The notes: generated by a model from the sequence alone, not told the origin. Positions 40,139 through 48,931 are shown, numbered from the stretch's first letter. The stretch is 64,000 nt of DNA from Actinoplanes couchii (GCF_016862075.1 NZ_BOMG01000048.1:62001-126000); one strand, 5' to 3'. A program made the numbers and translations.

Positions 40139-41116
40139 TCAGCGGAACTGCGCCTCACGGACGCTGTTGCCGCCGTCCACCACCAGCATCTGCCCGGTGA
40201 TGTAGGACGACGCCGGCGAGCAGAGGAAGGCCACGGCGGCGGCCACCTCGTCCGGGGTGCCGGGGCGTCCGATCGGCGTACCCAGACCCTGTTTGATCTC
40301 GGTGACCGTCGAGGAGCCGGTGTAGATCGTCCCCGGGGCCACACAGTTGACGTTGATCCCGTCGGCGACCAGCTCCATCGCGAGCGCCCGGGTGAGACCC
40401 ACCACGCCGGCCTTGGCCGCCGCGTAGGCCGCCTCGGTGGGCAGCGCGTTCACCGGACCGGCGGTGGCGGCCAGGTTCACGATCCGGCCCCAGCCCCGCT
40501 CCGACATGCTGCCGCAGAAGGCGCGGCTGCACAGGAACGCGGTGCTCAGGTTCCGGTCGATCTCCGCCTTCCACTCGTCGTAGGTGAGCTGGGCCACCGG
40601 GCGCAGCACCTCGGGGCTGGCCCGGCTCGCCAGACCGGCGTTGTTGACCAGCACCTCCACGTCACCGAGCTGGTCGGAGATCGCGTCGGCGAGCGCACCG
40701 ACCTCGGACTCGTCGGTGAGGTCGGCCACGAAGCCGGTCACACCCAGCTCGGAGGCGCGCTCGTGGATGCGGCGGGTGGTGGACACGATGGCCACCCGGG
40801 CGCCGAGGTCACGCAGGCGGCGGGCGATCGCGTAACCGATGCCGTCGGGGCTGCCGGCCCCGGTGACCAGGGCGACCTTCCCGTCCAGGCGGAGCGTGAC
40901 CGGGCCGTCGGCGGCCGCCTCGATCTCCGCCTCGACAAGCTCCTGCATGTCGGAGGACGGGGCGTCCGTCTCGGTGGCGGGCGGGTCCAGGGCGACCGGT
41001 GCGCCGGACTCGGCCGGGTGATCGGGTGCGCCGGAACGCGGTGGTCGGCCGGCGGCGGGGCGGGTGGTGTCGCGCCGGGACGGACTACCCCCGGTCGAAC
41101 GGGCGTCGAAGACCAT
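40139..41116 (-). CDS. short-chain dehydrogenase/reductase
   Basis: 325 residues from ATG 41116 if the Pro/Ser/Arg-rich head is real; homologues would support a start near 40951 (MQELVEAEIEAAAD). Classical SDR core: VALVTGAGSPDGIGYAIARR for NAD(P) binding, VLVNNAGLASR, and YAAAK of the catalytic site followed by INVNCVAPGTIYTGSS. The C-terminus has ITGQMLVVDGGNSV. The substrate is unknown. A CAGGAT hexamer 6 nt before ATG 41116 slightly favours the long form. Confidence 0.88.
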   Translation of the reverse strand: MVFDARSTGGSPSRRDTTRPAAGRPPRSGAPDHPAESGAPVALDPPATETDAPSSDMQELVEAEIEAAADGPVTLRLDGKVALVTGAGSPDGIGYAIARRLRDLGARVAIVSTTRRIHERASELGVTGFVADLTDESEVGALADAISDQLGDVEVLVNNAGLASRASPEVLRPVAQLTYDEWKAEIDRNLSTAFLCSRAFCGSMSERGWGRIVNLAATAGPVNALPTEAAYAAAKAGVVGLTRALAMELVADGINVNCVAPGTIYTGSSTVTEIKQGLGTPIGRPGTPDEVAAAVAFLCSPASSYITGQMLVVDGGNSVREAQFR

Positions 41117-41172
41117 GCCGGAATCCTGCCTGCTCCGGAGGGCCGGAGCAAACATCGTGCCGCTGTGGCGTA

Positions 41173-41796
41173 TCAGTCACCGGTCCTCGGGGCCAAGGGG
41201 CGGAACGGCCCCTCGGCGACGAAGATCAGCGGAGCGTGCTCCCCGTACCGGCCCAGCAGCGCCCGCCGGGTCGGCTCCAGATCACGGGTGCCGACCTCCA
41301 CCCCCGAGCCGTCGTGCCGCCCGCCGACAGTGGTGATGTGCAGGCCCTGCGCGGACCAGAACGCCAGGTCGGCCACCACCCGCTCGTGCCAGGTGGTCAG
41401 CTCGGACAGCGGGTGGGCGGCGTCGCGCACCACGACGCACTCGTCGCCGGCGCTGGCCCGGACGAAGTCGTCGAAGTCGCCGGACGGAACCCGGTAGATC
41501 ACCGCCCGGACCTTCTCCTGATCGACCTCGAGACCGGCGAAACTGTCGGCGAACCGCTCCCGCCCGCCCCGGTCGATCCGCTCCATCACCGCGGCCAGGC
41601 CCGGCGGCGTGACCAGCATCCGGTGCCGGCCGGACGTCGTGTACTGCGCGGGACGGCTGAACTCGCAGCCGACCGTGCGCCAGTCACCGGTCGGCCCGGC
41701 GCCGTCGGCCCGGAACCCGTCGCCCTCACCGCAGGCCGCGGCGGTCATGACGAGCGCTCCGGCGAGAAGGAGCCGGACCACTCGTTCGCGATGCAT
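41173..41796 (-). CDS. putative lipoprotein
   Basis: 207 residues from ATG 41796, with AAGGGGG upstream. The signal peptide MHRERVVRLLLAGALVMTAA is followed by AC, giving a lipobox-type cleavage before Cys. The mature part has no recognised domain and contains two or three further cysteines (VGCEFSRPAQ, DECVVVRDA). The function is unknown; it is probably attached to the outer face of the membrane. Confidence 0.8.
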   Translation of the reverse strand: MHRERVVRLLLAGALVMTAAACGEGDGFRADGAGPTGDWRTVGCEFSRPAQYTTSGRHRMLVTPPGLAAVMERIDRGGRERFADSFAGLEVDQEKVRAVIYRVPSGDFDDFVRASAGDECVVVRDAAHPLSELTTWHERVVADLAFWSAQGLHITTVGGRHDGSGVEVGTRDLEPTRRALLGRYGEHAPLIFVAEGPFRPLAPRTGD

Positions 41797-41811
41797 CGCA
41801 TCCCCCTTCAA

Positions 41812-41857
41812 TACCCCGGTGAGGCCCGCCAGACCAAACAACGGCATCACCGGGGTA
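41812..41857 (-). terminator. hairpin between the EamA and lipoprotein genes
   Basis: A perfect 11-bp inverted repeat TACCCCGGTGA/TCACCGGGGTA with a 24-nt loop, just after the EamA stop codon on the minus strand. Confidence 0.55.
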
Positions 41858-41868
41858 CGACGGTGCGA

Positions 41869-42762
41869 TCAGCGCCGAATTACCTTGAAAGAGGCCGGTC
41901 TGAGGATCACCACGGCGACTCCGGCCAGCAGCAGGACCAGGCCGGGCAGCGCGTCCGCCCGCGGCACCTGGTCCAGCCACCACCAGGCCAGCAGCGCGGC
42001 GCCCGGCACCTCCAGCAGGATCAGCACGCTGACCGTGGTCGCCGAGGTGTGCTGCAGGGCGTAGTTGAACATCGAGTGCCCGAGCAACTGGGCGCCGGCC
42101 ACGATCGCCAGGATCGCCGCCCACGTCCGGCCGTCGTAACCGCCCAGATCCACCCCGAAGACCAGACAGACCGCCAGCAGTACGACGGCGCAGGTGCCGT
42201 AGCAGATCCAGGTGTAGACGGTGGTGCTCAACTCGGTCCGGGCCCGTTCGCCGAGCGCGGTGTAGACGGCCGCGAAGATCCCGCCGAGCAGCGCCAGCAC
42301 GTCCGCGGCCACGGCCTGGGCGGAGACGCCGACGTCCGCGCCGGTGGCCCAGGCCGCGCCGGCCACCGCCAGGGCGATCCCGACCCAGCCCGCCGCCGAC
42401 GGCCGGCGCCCCTGCGCCGCCGCGATCAGGCCCTGCCACACCGGCTGGGTGGCGACCAGCGCCGTCGCGGTGGCCACCGAGCCGAGTTGCACGGCCGGCA
42501 TCCAGGTGGCGAAATGTGCGGCCAGCGCCAAACCGGCCAGCACCGAGAAGACCCCCGCGCAGTTGCGGACCGCCCCGCGCACCTCGGCCCGCCGGGGCCC
42601 GATCGCGAACGGGGTGAGGGCCGCCGCGGCGATCCCGTTCCGCCAGAAAGCAATGGCCAGAGCCGGTGCGGCCGCGAAAGCGATCAGCGGCCCCGAGGAG
42701 CTGACCGCCAGAATCGCGACGGCCAGCGCGGCGACGGTAGGTGCTGGTGAGCGCATATTCAT
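41869..42762 (-). CDS. EamA/DMT family transporter
   Basis: 297 residues with ten hydrophobic spans in two repeated EamA halves (ALAIAFWRNGIAAAALTPFA in the first; VYTALGERARTELSTTVYTW and LGHSMFNYALQHTSATTVSV in the second). These are drug/metabolite exporters of unknown substrate here. It is divergent from the HAD gene, with an inverted repeat in the shared promoter region. Confidence 0.92.
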   Translation of the reverse strand: MNMRSPAPTVAALAVAILAVSSSGPLIAFAAAPALAIAFWRNGIAAAALTPFAIGPRRAEVRGAVRNCAGVFSVLAGLALAAHFATWMPAVQLGSVATATALVATQPVWQGLIAAAQGRRPSAAGWVGIALAVAGAAWATGADVGVSAQAVAADVLALLGGIFAAVYTALGERARTELSTTVYTWICYGTCAVVLLAVCLVFGVDLGGYDGRTWAAILAIVAGAQLLGHSMFNYALQHTSATTVSVLILLEVPGAALLAWWWLDQVPRADALPGLVLLLAGVAVVILRPASFKVIRR

Positions 42763-42817
42763 CCCCGGCCGTCGCTTCTCGCACAGTCGTACACCACAGT
42801 TTGCGACCCTCTATTGG

Positions 42818-42862
42818 CGGACAGTGACGGAGTCGATACAGTCACCGACGGCTCACTGTCCG
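42818..42862. promoter_or_regulatory. inverted repeat CGGACAGTGA/TCACTGTCCG in a divergent promoter region
   Basis: Perfect 10-bp arms with a 25-bp spacer between the EamA and HAD genes. A nested GTGAC/GTCAC pair lies within. It is a possible operator for a dimeric regulator. Confidence 0.45.
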
Positions 42863-42896
42863 TTTCCATCCCTCGATGCCTCGGAAGCCGAATTCC

Positions 42897-43595
42897 ATGC
42901 CTTCGTACCGCGCGGTCGTCTTTGATTTTTTCGGCACTCTGACCCGGTCCGTTCAGCGCGGTCCACAACACGCGGCCATCGCCCGGTCGCTCGGCGCCGA
43001 TCCGGAAGCCGTCGTCGGCGTCCTCGACCGCACCTTCCGGGCCCGGGCCTGCGGCCGCTACGGATCCGCCGAGGCCACCCTCCGCTGGGTCATCGAGCAG
43101 GCGGGCGGCCGCCCACGCCCCGGAGCCATCCGCGCCGCCATGCCGGCCCGCGTCGACGCCCTCCGCGCCGACACCCAGCTCCGACCGGAAGCGATCAGGG
43201 CCCTCACCGCCATCCGGAGCCGTGGCGTGCGCACCGCCGTGATCAGCGACTGCACCCACGAACTCCCCGCCTTCCTGCCCAGCCTGCCCGTCGCCCCGCT
43301 GCTGGACGCCCAGATCTTCTCGGTTGAGCTGGGCGTCTGCAAACCGGACCCGGAGATCTACCTGGCCGCCTGCGACCGCCTGGGGGTGGCCCCGGCCGAC
43401 TGCCTGTACATCGGCGACGGCGGCAGCCACGAACTCACCGGCGCCGCGGCCGTCGGCATGACCCCGGTCCGGCTGACCGCTCCGGATCTCGCCAACCATC
43501 TGGTCTTCGACGCCGACACCAATTTCGCCGGCCGTACCGTCCGATCCCTCACCGAAGTCGTCGCCCTCCTCGACCCGATGCCCGCCATGGTCTGA
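42897..43595 (+). CDS. HAD-superfamily hydrolase
   Basis: 232 residues from ATG 42897 (MPSYRAVVFDFFGTLTRS; an ATG at 42876 is possible). Motif I is VVFDFFGTL, with the usual second Asp replaced by Phe as in some dehalogenase/phosphonatase-like members. Motif II is AVISDCTHE, motif III lysine is in VCKPDPEIYLAA, motif IV is YIGDGGSHEL. It is a phosphatase or dehalogenase of unknown substrate. Confidence 0.9.
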   Translation: MPSYRAVVFDFFGTLTRSVQRGPQHAAIARSLGADPEAVVGVLDRTFRARACGRYGSAEATLRWVIEQAGGRPRPGAIRAAMPARVDALRADTQLRPEAIRALTAIRSRGVRTAVISDCTHELPAFLPSLPVAPLLDAQIFSVELGVCKPDPEIYLAACDRLGVAPADCLYIGDGGSHELTGAAAVGMTPVRLTAPDLANHLVFDADTNFAGRTVRSLTEVVALLDPMPAMV

Positions 43596-43970
43596 CCCCA
43601 TTCCGGCCGGGCCGTTCCCGGATGCCGCACAACCATTGACGCCTGCCACTGCGTCGCGCGGAGCGTTCCCGTTCCACGAGCCATTCCGCGGGTTTTCCGT
43701 CATCGGTGGCACAGGTCACTTCTTTGCGGCCCGCGCACCGTTCGCGAGGTTCTTTCCCACCCCTTTTTCCGGTACGCCACCGGGGCTGGACAACCGCAAT
43801 CCCCCGAACCGGACCACACCGCGAGGCAGGCGCCCCTCCGGGCCCACCCCGCGCCCGCCGGGCCGGGAGCGACCCGCACCGGCTACCGACCCTGCCCGCG
43901 GACCACTTCCGCCGGGCCGGAAAGGTCGGCGTCGACGGCCGGGGAGGGCTCGGTCGTCGTGGGAGGATGG
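43596..43970. repeat. intergenic region containing a family B repeat copy
   Basis: 375 bp without a supported ORF. From 43758 it shows CACCCCTTTTTCCGGTACGC followed by CAC, then ACAACCGCA and later CGCCGGGCCGG. This matches the left arm of the long inverted repeat at 61576 with scattered differences. Confidence 0.6.
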
Positions 43971-43974
43971 CGGG

Positions 43975-44475
43975 GTGAGTTCTGGGGTGCTGGAAGAGGC
44001 GATCAAGAAAGCGGCCATCGCCTGGGTCTCCGTGGCCGACGGGCCGGCCTATGCGCTCTGGTGCATGCCGTTCGAGACGTCGCTGGTGGTGGTCAGCGGG
44101 CCGGGTGAGCAGTTCGCGCCGGGGCTGGCCGAGGCGCGGCAGGCGACCGTCCGGTTGCGCGGCGACCACGGCGGACTGATCGTGCTGGCGGACGCGACCG
44201 TCGCCCGCCTGACCCCGGGCACCGAGGAGTGGGAGCAGATCGCCCCGCAGCTGGCCGGCAAACGCCTCAACGCCTCGGGCAGCACCGACGACGTGGTGAG
44301 CCGCTGGTCCGCCGACGGATGCGCTCTGGTCCGCCTGACCCCGGCAGCCGAGACCGCGGTCGGCTCCTCCGACGTCCCCGCCGAGTCACACGCCGCACCC
44401 CCGCGAGAGACCCCGGCCCGGGTGGAGACCCGCCGCCCGTTCCGCCTGCACCACGTCCGCAAGCCCACCACCTGA
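43975..44475 (+). CDS. hypothetical protein, possible FMN-binding split-barrel type
   Basis: 166 residues from GTG 43975, with GGGAGG 8-9 nt upstream. Sequence runs such as LEEAIKKAAIAWVSVADGPA, ALWCMPFETSLVVVSGPGEQ and TVRLRGDHGGLIVLADATVA recall actinobacterial proteins sometimes labelled pyridoxamine-phosphate-oxidase-like. I cannot confirm a cofactor site. The tail after residue about 125 is disordered. A 23-bp direct repeat (GCGGGCGAGCCGCTGGA twice) lies just downstream at about 44500-44545. Confidence 0.7.
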   Translation: MSSGVLEEAIKKAAIAWVSVADGPAYALWCMPFETSLVVVSGPGEQFAPGLAEARQATVRLRGDHGGLIVLADATVARLTPGTEEWEQIAPQLAGKRLNASGSTDDVVSRWSADGCALVRLTPAAETAVGSSDVPAESHAAPPRETPARVETRRPFRLHHVRKPTT

Positions 44476-44571
44476 CCCACCCGCAACCCGCAAGTGGCGG
44501 TGGCGGGCGAGCCGCTGGAAGGCGGTAGCGGGCGAGCCGCTGGAGGTTGGGAACGGTCCGTGGCAGGTGGG

Positions 44572-45510
44572 TCAGCCGATGAAAGGTGGGACGGCTATGC
44601 GGCCCTCGGCCACCGGCCAGACCTGGCCGCTGACCGTGGCGGACACGGCCCTGCCGTCCGTTGCGGTGACCGTGCAGTTCAGGCGGGACGGGCGTTTCAT
44701 CTCGACGCCCTGGTGGATCCGGTAGGTGGAGGTGCCGTCCGCCGGTAGCCAACCCGCGGAGACCAGCCACACTCCCAGGCCCAGGGCCGCTGAACCGGTT
44801 GCCGGATCCTCGGGCACCGAACTTCCCGCGCTGAAGACCCGGGCGTGGGCCTCACCGATCGACGCGGAAGAGGCGGGACCACCGGAAACGGCAGACGCGC
44901 TGCCGGCGGCGGGAGTGGGCGGGGTCCACGTGAAGATGCTGATGTCGGTCAGGTTCAGGGCAGACATCGCCCTCTGGTCGATCTGGATCCGGGACAGGGC
45001 TTCCCGGCGTACCGGCAGATAGGTCCAAGGGAGGCCACAACTCGCCGTGCGGGGGACAGCCGCCTCGTCACCCGCATAATCCTCGGCCGTCAGGCCGGTT
45101 GCGGCCAGCAGCGGGCCGGGCGGCATCGGGGCGCCCAGCGTGGGGGACGCGCCGGTCAGGGTCGCCGTGCCGGCCGGGGTGACGGTGACCGGCAGCAGGC
45201 CCGCGCCGCACTCCTGGATCACGTCGCCGGGTGGGATCAGGCCGCGGCGCATCGCGGTCACGGCGGCGCCGACGCTGGGGTGGCCGGCGAACGGGATCTC
45301 GGACTCGGGGGTGAAGATCCGCACCCGGTAGCCGGCCGTCGCGGCGGTGACCGGGAGCAGGAAGACCGTCTCGGACAGGTTGAACTCGCGGGCCAGGGTC
45401 TGCATCTGGGTGGTGGCCAGGTCCTCGGCGCCGAAGACGACCGCCAGGGGATTGCCGGCGAACGGCCGGTCCGTGAACACGTCGACGATCTCGTACGCCA
45501 CGGTGGACAT
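44572..45510 (-). CDS. PhzF family isomerase/epimerase
   Basis: 312 residues. Duplicated diaminopimelate-epimerase-like fold: YEIVDVFTDRPFAGNPLAVV, REFNLSETVFLLPV, FTPESEIPFAGHPSVGAA, and near the C-terminus SSVPEDPATGSAALGLGVWL. The catalytic Glu in LSETVF is present. No phenazine genes are nearby, so the substrate is unknown. The start is fixed by a TAGGGT hexamer 6 nt upstream. Confidence 0.92.
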   Translation of the reverse strand: MSTVAYEIVDVFTDRPFAGNPLAVVFGAEDLATTQMQTLAREFNLSETVFLLPVTAATAGYRVRIFTPESEIPFAGHPSVGAAVTAMRRGLIPPGDVIQECGAGLLPVTVTPAGTATLTGASPTLGAPMPPGPLLAATGLTAEDYAGDEAAVPRTASCGLPWTYLPVRREALSRIQIDQRAMSALNLTDISIFTWTPPTPAAGSASAVSGGPASSASIGEAHARVFSAGSSVPEDPATGSAALGLGVWLVSAGWLPADGTSTYRIHQGVEMKRPSRLNCTVTATDGRAVSATVSGQVWPVAEGRIAVPPFIG

Positions 45511-45516
45511 GCCCGG

Positions 45517-45522
45517 ACCCTA
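45517..45522 (-). promoter_or_regulatory. leaderless-type -10 element TAGGGT
   Basis: Minus-strand TAGGGT, 6 nt before the PhzF ATG at 45510. It is 3 bp from the opposing element at 45526. Confidence 0.6.
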
Positions 45523-45525
45523 ACC

Positions 45526-45531
45526 TAGTCT
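45526..45531 (+). promoter_or_regulatory. leaderless-type -10 element TAGTCT
   Basis: TAGTCT, 6 nt before the GTG at 45538. Confidence 0.6.
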
Positions 45532-45537
45532 GAGGTC

Positions 45538-46815
45538 GTGACCATGGGGACGAGGGTTTATCTGGCTCGCCTCGCGGGCTTGCCGGTGTTCGACCCGATC
45601 GGCGATCGGGTCGGCCGGGTGCGGGACGCGGTGGTCCGGCTGCGCACCACGAACCGGCCGCCGCAGATCGTCGGCCTGGTCGGTGAGATGGCCCTGCGAC
45701 GCCGGATCTTTCTGCCGATCGGGCGCGTGACCAGCATGGACGCCGAGTCCGTGATGCTCGGGACGGGCTCGCTGAACCTGCGCCGGTTCGAGAAACGCCC
45801 GAACGAGCTGCTTGTCCTGGAGGATCTGCTGGACCGCCGGGTGTCGGTGGCGCCGGAGCAGGGTGACGGGCCGGATCATGTCGGGACCGTGGTGGACATC
45901 GGTATGGAGCTGAACCGGAACACCGAGTGGATCATCACGCGGGTGGCGGTCCGGGAGCACACCGGACGACTGGCCCGCCGGGGTCACGTCTATCAGGCGG
46001 AGTACGACCGGGTCCGCGGGCTGGTCGGCCCGACCGACGCGCAGGGCACCGCGAACATGATCGCGCTGCTCGACCAGATGCGCCCGGCCGACGTGGCGAA
46101 CACGCTGCAGGACATGCCCGACGCCCGGCGGAACGAGGTGGCCGCGGCGATGGACAACAGGCGGCTGGCCGACGTGCTGGAGGAGCTGCCCGAGCACGAC
46201 CAGGTGGAGATCCTGATCGCGCTGGAACGGGAGCGGGCCGCCGACGTGCTGGAGCGGATGGACCCGGACGACGCCGCCGACCTGCTGGCCGAGCTGCCGC
46301 AGACCGAGCAGGCGGTGCTCCTGGACCTGATGGAGCCGGAGGAGGCGGCGCCGGTGCGGCAGCTGATGAGCTACCGGCCGGGCACCGCGGGCAGTGTGAT
46401 GACCTCGGAGCCGGTGATCCTCACCCCGGACGCCACGGTGGCCGAGGCGCTGGCCCGGATCCGGAACCCGGAGCTGTCGTCGGTGATCGCCGCGCAGGTG
46501 TTCGTGGCGCGGGCGCCGAGTGCCACACCGACCGGCCGGTACCTGGGTATGGTGCATTTCCAGCGGCTGCTGCGGGAGCCGCCGGCCTCGATCGTGGGTG
46601 GCCTGGTGGACAGCGGCATCGACCCGTTGCGCACCGAGACCGGGCTGATGGAGATCACCCGGCGGATGGCGACGTACGACCTGATGGCGATGCCGGTGGT
46701 GGATTCGACGAACCGGCTGCTGGGCGCGGTGACCGTGGACGACGTGCTGGACCACTCGCTGCCGCGGGACTGGCGTGACCGGGACAGCCACGAGGAAGAG
46801 CAGGTCGCGCCGTGA
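45538..46815 (+). CDS. PRC-barrel/MgtE_N/CBS protein (soluble MgtE-like)
   Basis: 425 residues. An N-terminal PRC-barrel-like region (VYLARLAGLPVFDPIGDRVG) precedes the MgtE N-terminal superhelix (IALLDQMRPADVANTLQDMP through LLDLMEPEEAAPVRQLMSYR) and a pair of CBS motifs (GSVMTSEPVILTPDATVAEA; MPVVDSTNRLLGAVTVDD). The Mg2+ channel membrane domain is absent, so a cytosolic Mg2+ or nucleotide sensor is likely. It is equivalent to Rv1232c. Its stop overlaps the DUF1003 start (GTGA). Confidence 0.92.
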   Translation: MTMGTRVYLARLAGLPVFDPIGDRVGRVRDAVVRLRTTNRPPQIVGLVGEMALRRRIFLPIGRVTSMDAESVMLGTGSLNLRRFEKRPNELLVLEDLLDRRVSVAPEQGDGPDHVGTVVDIGMELNRNTEWIITRVAVREHTGRLARRGHVYQAEYDRVRGLVGPTDAQGTANMIALLDQMRPADVANTLQDMPDARRNEVAAAMDNRRLADVLEELPEHDQVEILIALERERAADVLERMDPDDAADLLAELPQTEQAVLLDLMEPEEAAPVRQLMSYRPGTAGSVMTSEPVILTPDATVAEALARIRNPELSSVIAAQVFVARAPSATPTGRYLGMVHFQRLLREPPASIVGGLVDSGIDPLRTETGLMEITRRMATYDLMAMPVVDSTNRLLGAVTVDDVLDHSLPRDWRDRDSHEEEQVAP

Positions 46816-47336
46816 GCGACAACCGGCGGGATCGCCTGGACCAGCCCCGTGAACCCGGCCGGGTGAAGCTGCCGAAATTCGATCCGGAGGCGTTCGGCCG
46901 CTGGTCGGAGGGGATCGCCCGGTACATGGGCACGGCGAAGTTCATCGTCTACATGACGGTGGTCATCACCGGCTGGTTCCTGTGGAACAGTCTCGTGCCG
47001 GAGCACCTGCAGTTCGATCCGTACCCGTTCATGTTCCTCACCCTGGCGCTCTCCCTGCAGGCGTCGTACGCCGCGCCGCTGATCCTGCTGGCCCAGAACC
47101 GGCAGACCGACCGGGACCGCCTGGGCATGGAGGAGGACCGGCGCCGGGCCGCCATGCAGAAGGCCGACACCGAGTTCCTGGCCCGGGAGATCGCCGCGCT
47201 GCGGATCGCTCTGGGCGAGGTCGCGACCAGGGATTTCCTGCGCTCGGAGCTGTCCCGGCTGGCCGACGAGCTGGACGAGGCGGCCCACCGGCGGGAGAAG
47301 CGGCTGCGTATGGAGCGCGACGAGGAGCACACCTGA
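46812..47336 (+). CDS. DUF1003 membrane protein
   Basis: 174 residues from GTG 46812. Two transmembrane spans around 45-95 (KFIVYMTVVITGWFLWN; FMFLTLALSLQASYAAPLIL) are followed by LLAQNRQTDRDR, the DUF1003 signature, and a charged C-terminal coiled coil. Translationally coupled to the MgtE_N/CBS gene, as in the Rv1232c-Rv1231c pair, so they may work as a complex in magnesium homeostasis; that role is inference. Confidence 0.92.
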   Translation: MSDNRRDRLDQPREPGRVKLPKFDPEAFGRWSEGIARYMGTAKFIVYMTVVITGWFLWNSLVPEHLQFDPYPFMFLTLALSLQASYAAPLILLAQNRQTDRDRLGMEEDRRRAAMQKADTEFLAREIAALRIALGEVATRDFLRSELSRLADELDEAAHRREKRLRMERDEEHT

Positions 47337-47344
47337 CCGCGACG

Positions 47345-47350
47345 TAGAGT
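47345..47350 (+). promoter_or_regulatory. leaderless-type -10 element TAGAGT
   Basis: TAGAGT, 7 nt before the ATG at 47358. Confidence 0.6.
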
Positions 47351-47357
47351 GGGCTGC

Positions 47358-48509
47358 ATGTCCGCTCCTGCCTCCACGCTCGAGGACGCCATCCAGGCCG
47401 CACTGGCGACCGTGGACGACCCCGAGATCCGCCGCCCGATCACCGACCTCGGCATGGTCTCGGGCTTCACCGTGGGCGACGGCCTGGTCAAGGTCGATCT
47501 GCTGCTCACCGTCGCCGGCTGTCCGCTGCGGGACAAGCTGACCAGCGACATCACCGCCGCCCTGACGAAGATCCCCGGCATCGACCGGGTCGAGATCAAC
47601 TTCGGGGTGATGACCGAGGAACAGCGCAAGGCGCTGCAGACCACCCTGCGCGGTGGTGGCGAGTCCGCCGAGCCGGTCATCCCGTTCGCCCAACCCGGAT
47701 CCCGCACCCGGGTCTACGCCGTGGCGAGCGGCAAGGGCGGGGTCGGCAAGTCGAGCGTCACCGTCAACCTGGCCGCGGCGCTCGCCAAGCGAGGCCTGTC
47801 GGTCGGTGTGATCGACGCGGACATCTACGGCCACTCGGTGCCGCGGATGCTCGGTGTCGAGGGCCGGCCCACCCGCGTCGAGGAAATGATCATGCCGCCG
47901 CAGGCGCACGGCGTGAAGGTGATCTCGATCGGCATGTTCACCGCCGGGAACGCCGCGGTGGTCTGGCGTGGCCCGATGCTGCACCGCGCGCTGCAGCAGT
48001 TCCTGGCCGACGTCTACTGGGGCGACCTGGACGTGCTGCTGCTGGACCTGCCGCCGGGCACCGGTGACGTGGCCATCTCCCTGGCCCAGCTCCTGCCGAA
48101 CGCGGAGATTCTGGTCGTCACCACCCCGCAGATGGCCGCCGCCGAGGTGGCCGAGCGGGCCGGCGCGATCGCCCTGCAGACCCACCAGCGCCTGGTCGGC
48201 GTGGTGGAGAACATGTCGTGGCTGGAGCTGCCGGACGGCTCCCGGATGGAGGTCTTCGGCTCCGGCGGTGGTGAGACGGTGGCCGACTCGCTCTCCACCA
48301 CGATCGGCGCGCGGGTGCCGCTGCTGGGTCAGATCCCGCTGGACACCCGGGTCCGGGAAGCCGGCGACGGTGGCACCCCGATCGTGCTGGCCGAGCCGGA
48401 CGCCCCGGCCGCGAAGGCGCTGGACGGGGTGGCCGACAAGCTGGCGGTCCGCCGCGAGTCGCTGGTCGGCAAGCCGCTGGGCCTGATGGTCAACGCCAAG
48501 CGCGGCTGA
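47358..48509 (+). CDS. mrp: Mrp/ApbC family Fe-S cluster carrier ATPase
   Basis: 383 residues: N-terminal DUF59/MIP18 domain (about 5-90, with VAGCPLRDKLTSDI) and a ParA-like ATPase with the deviant Walker A ASGKGGVGKSSVTVNLA. IDADIYGHSVPRMLG and LLLDLPPGTGDVAISLAQLL complete the active site. The CxxC that coordinates the bridging cluster in classical Mrp is not seen: the segment reads VENMSWLELPDGSRMEVFGS. Cluster binding, if any, must use other residues. Confidence 0.94.
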   Translation: MSAPASTLEDAIQAALATVDDPEIRRPITDLGMVSGFTVGDGLVKVDLLLTVAGCPLRDKLTSDITAALTKIPGIDRVEINFGVMTEEQRKALQTTLRGGGESAEPVIPFAQPGSRTRVYAVASGKGGVGKSSVTVNLAAALAKRGLSVGVIDADIYGHSVPRMLGVEGRPTRVEEMIMPPQAHGVKVISIGMFTAGNAAVVWRGPMLHRALQQFLADVYWGDLDVLLLDLPPGTGDVAISLAQLLPNAEILVVTTPQMAAAEVAERAGAIALQTHQRLVGVVENMSWLELPDGSRMEVFGSGGGETVADSLSTTIGARVPLLGQIPLDTRVREAGDGGTPIVLAEPDAPAAKALDGVADKLAVRRESLVGKPLGLMVNAKRG

Positions 48510-48511
48510 CC

Positions 48512-48931
48512 CTAGGTCGCGTCGAGGTCGTAACGCTGCGCCGGTCGAGGAGCCTCCACGGGGGCCTTCTCGGCCGGCGCGCTGCCTTTCCGGACGTCGA
48601 CGGCCGAGGCCACGTCGTTCAGCTCGGTCTTGACCCCGTTGAGGTCGGATTTCACGTCGTCGAAGAGCGTCTGGATCGGCTTGCGGAGCGCCTGCTCGTC
48701 CTCTTCGCTGAGCAGGTGCTTGCGGATGAACGCCTTCGGGTGCAGATCCTCGAGCTGGATGTCGGTGCCGAGCTCACGGCTCAGGTCGGCGGTCGCGCCC
48801 TGGGCCATGTTGCGCAGGCCCCGGAGCATGCGCAGGCCGTCACCGATCACCTTGGGGAGTTTCTCCCCGAAGATCAGCAGCGCCAGCATGAGCAGCGCGC
48901 CGATCTCCCACCAGTTCAGATTCTCGAACAC
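48512..48931 (-). CDS. tatB: Sec-independent translocase subunit TatB
   Basis: 139 residues from GTG 48931, with GGGAGG upstream. An N-terminal transmembrane helix with hinge (FENLNWWEIGALLMLALLIF then GEKLPKVIGDGLRMLRGLRN) is followed by a charged amphipathic helix and flexible tail. It works with TatA/TatC in twin-arginine export. Convergent with mrp, 2 bp between stops, and downstream of htrA as in M. tuberculosis (Rv1224/Rv1223). Confidence 0.93.
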   Translation of the reverse strand: MFENLNWWEIGALLMLALLIFGEKLPKVIGDGLRMLRGLRNMAQGATADLSRELGTDIQLEDLHPKAFIRKHLLSEEDEQALRKPIQTLFDDVKSDLNGVKTELNDVASAVDVRKGSAPAEKAPVEAPRPAQRYDLDAT

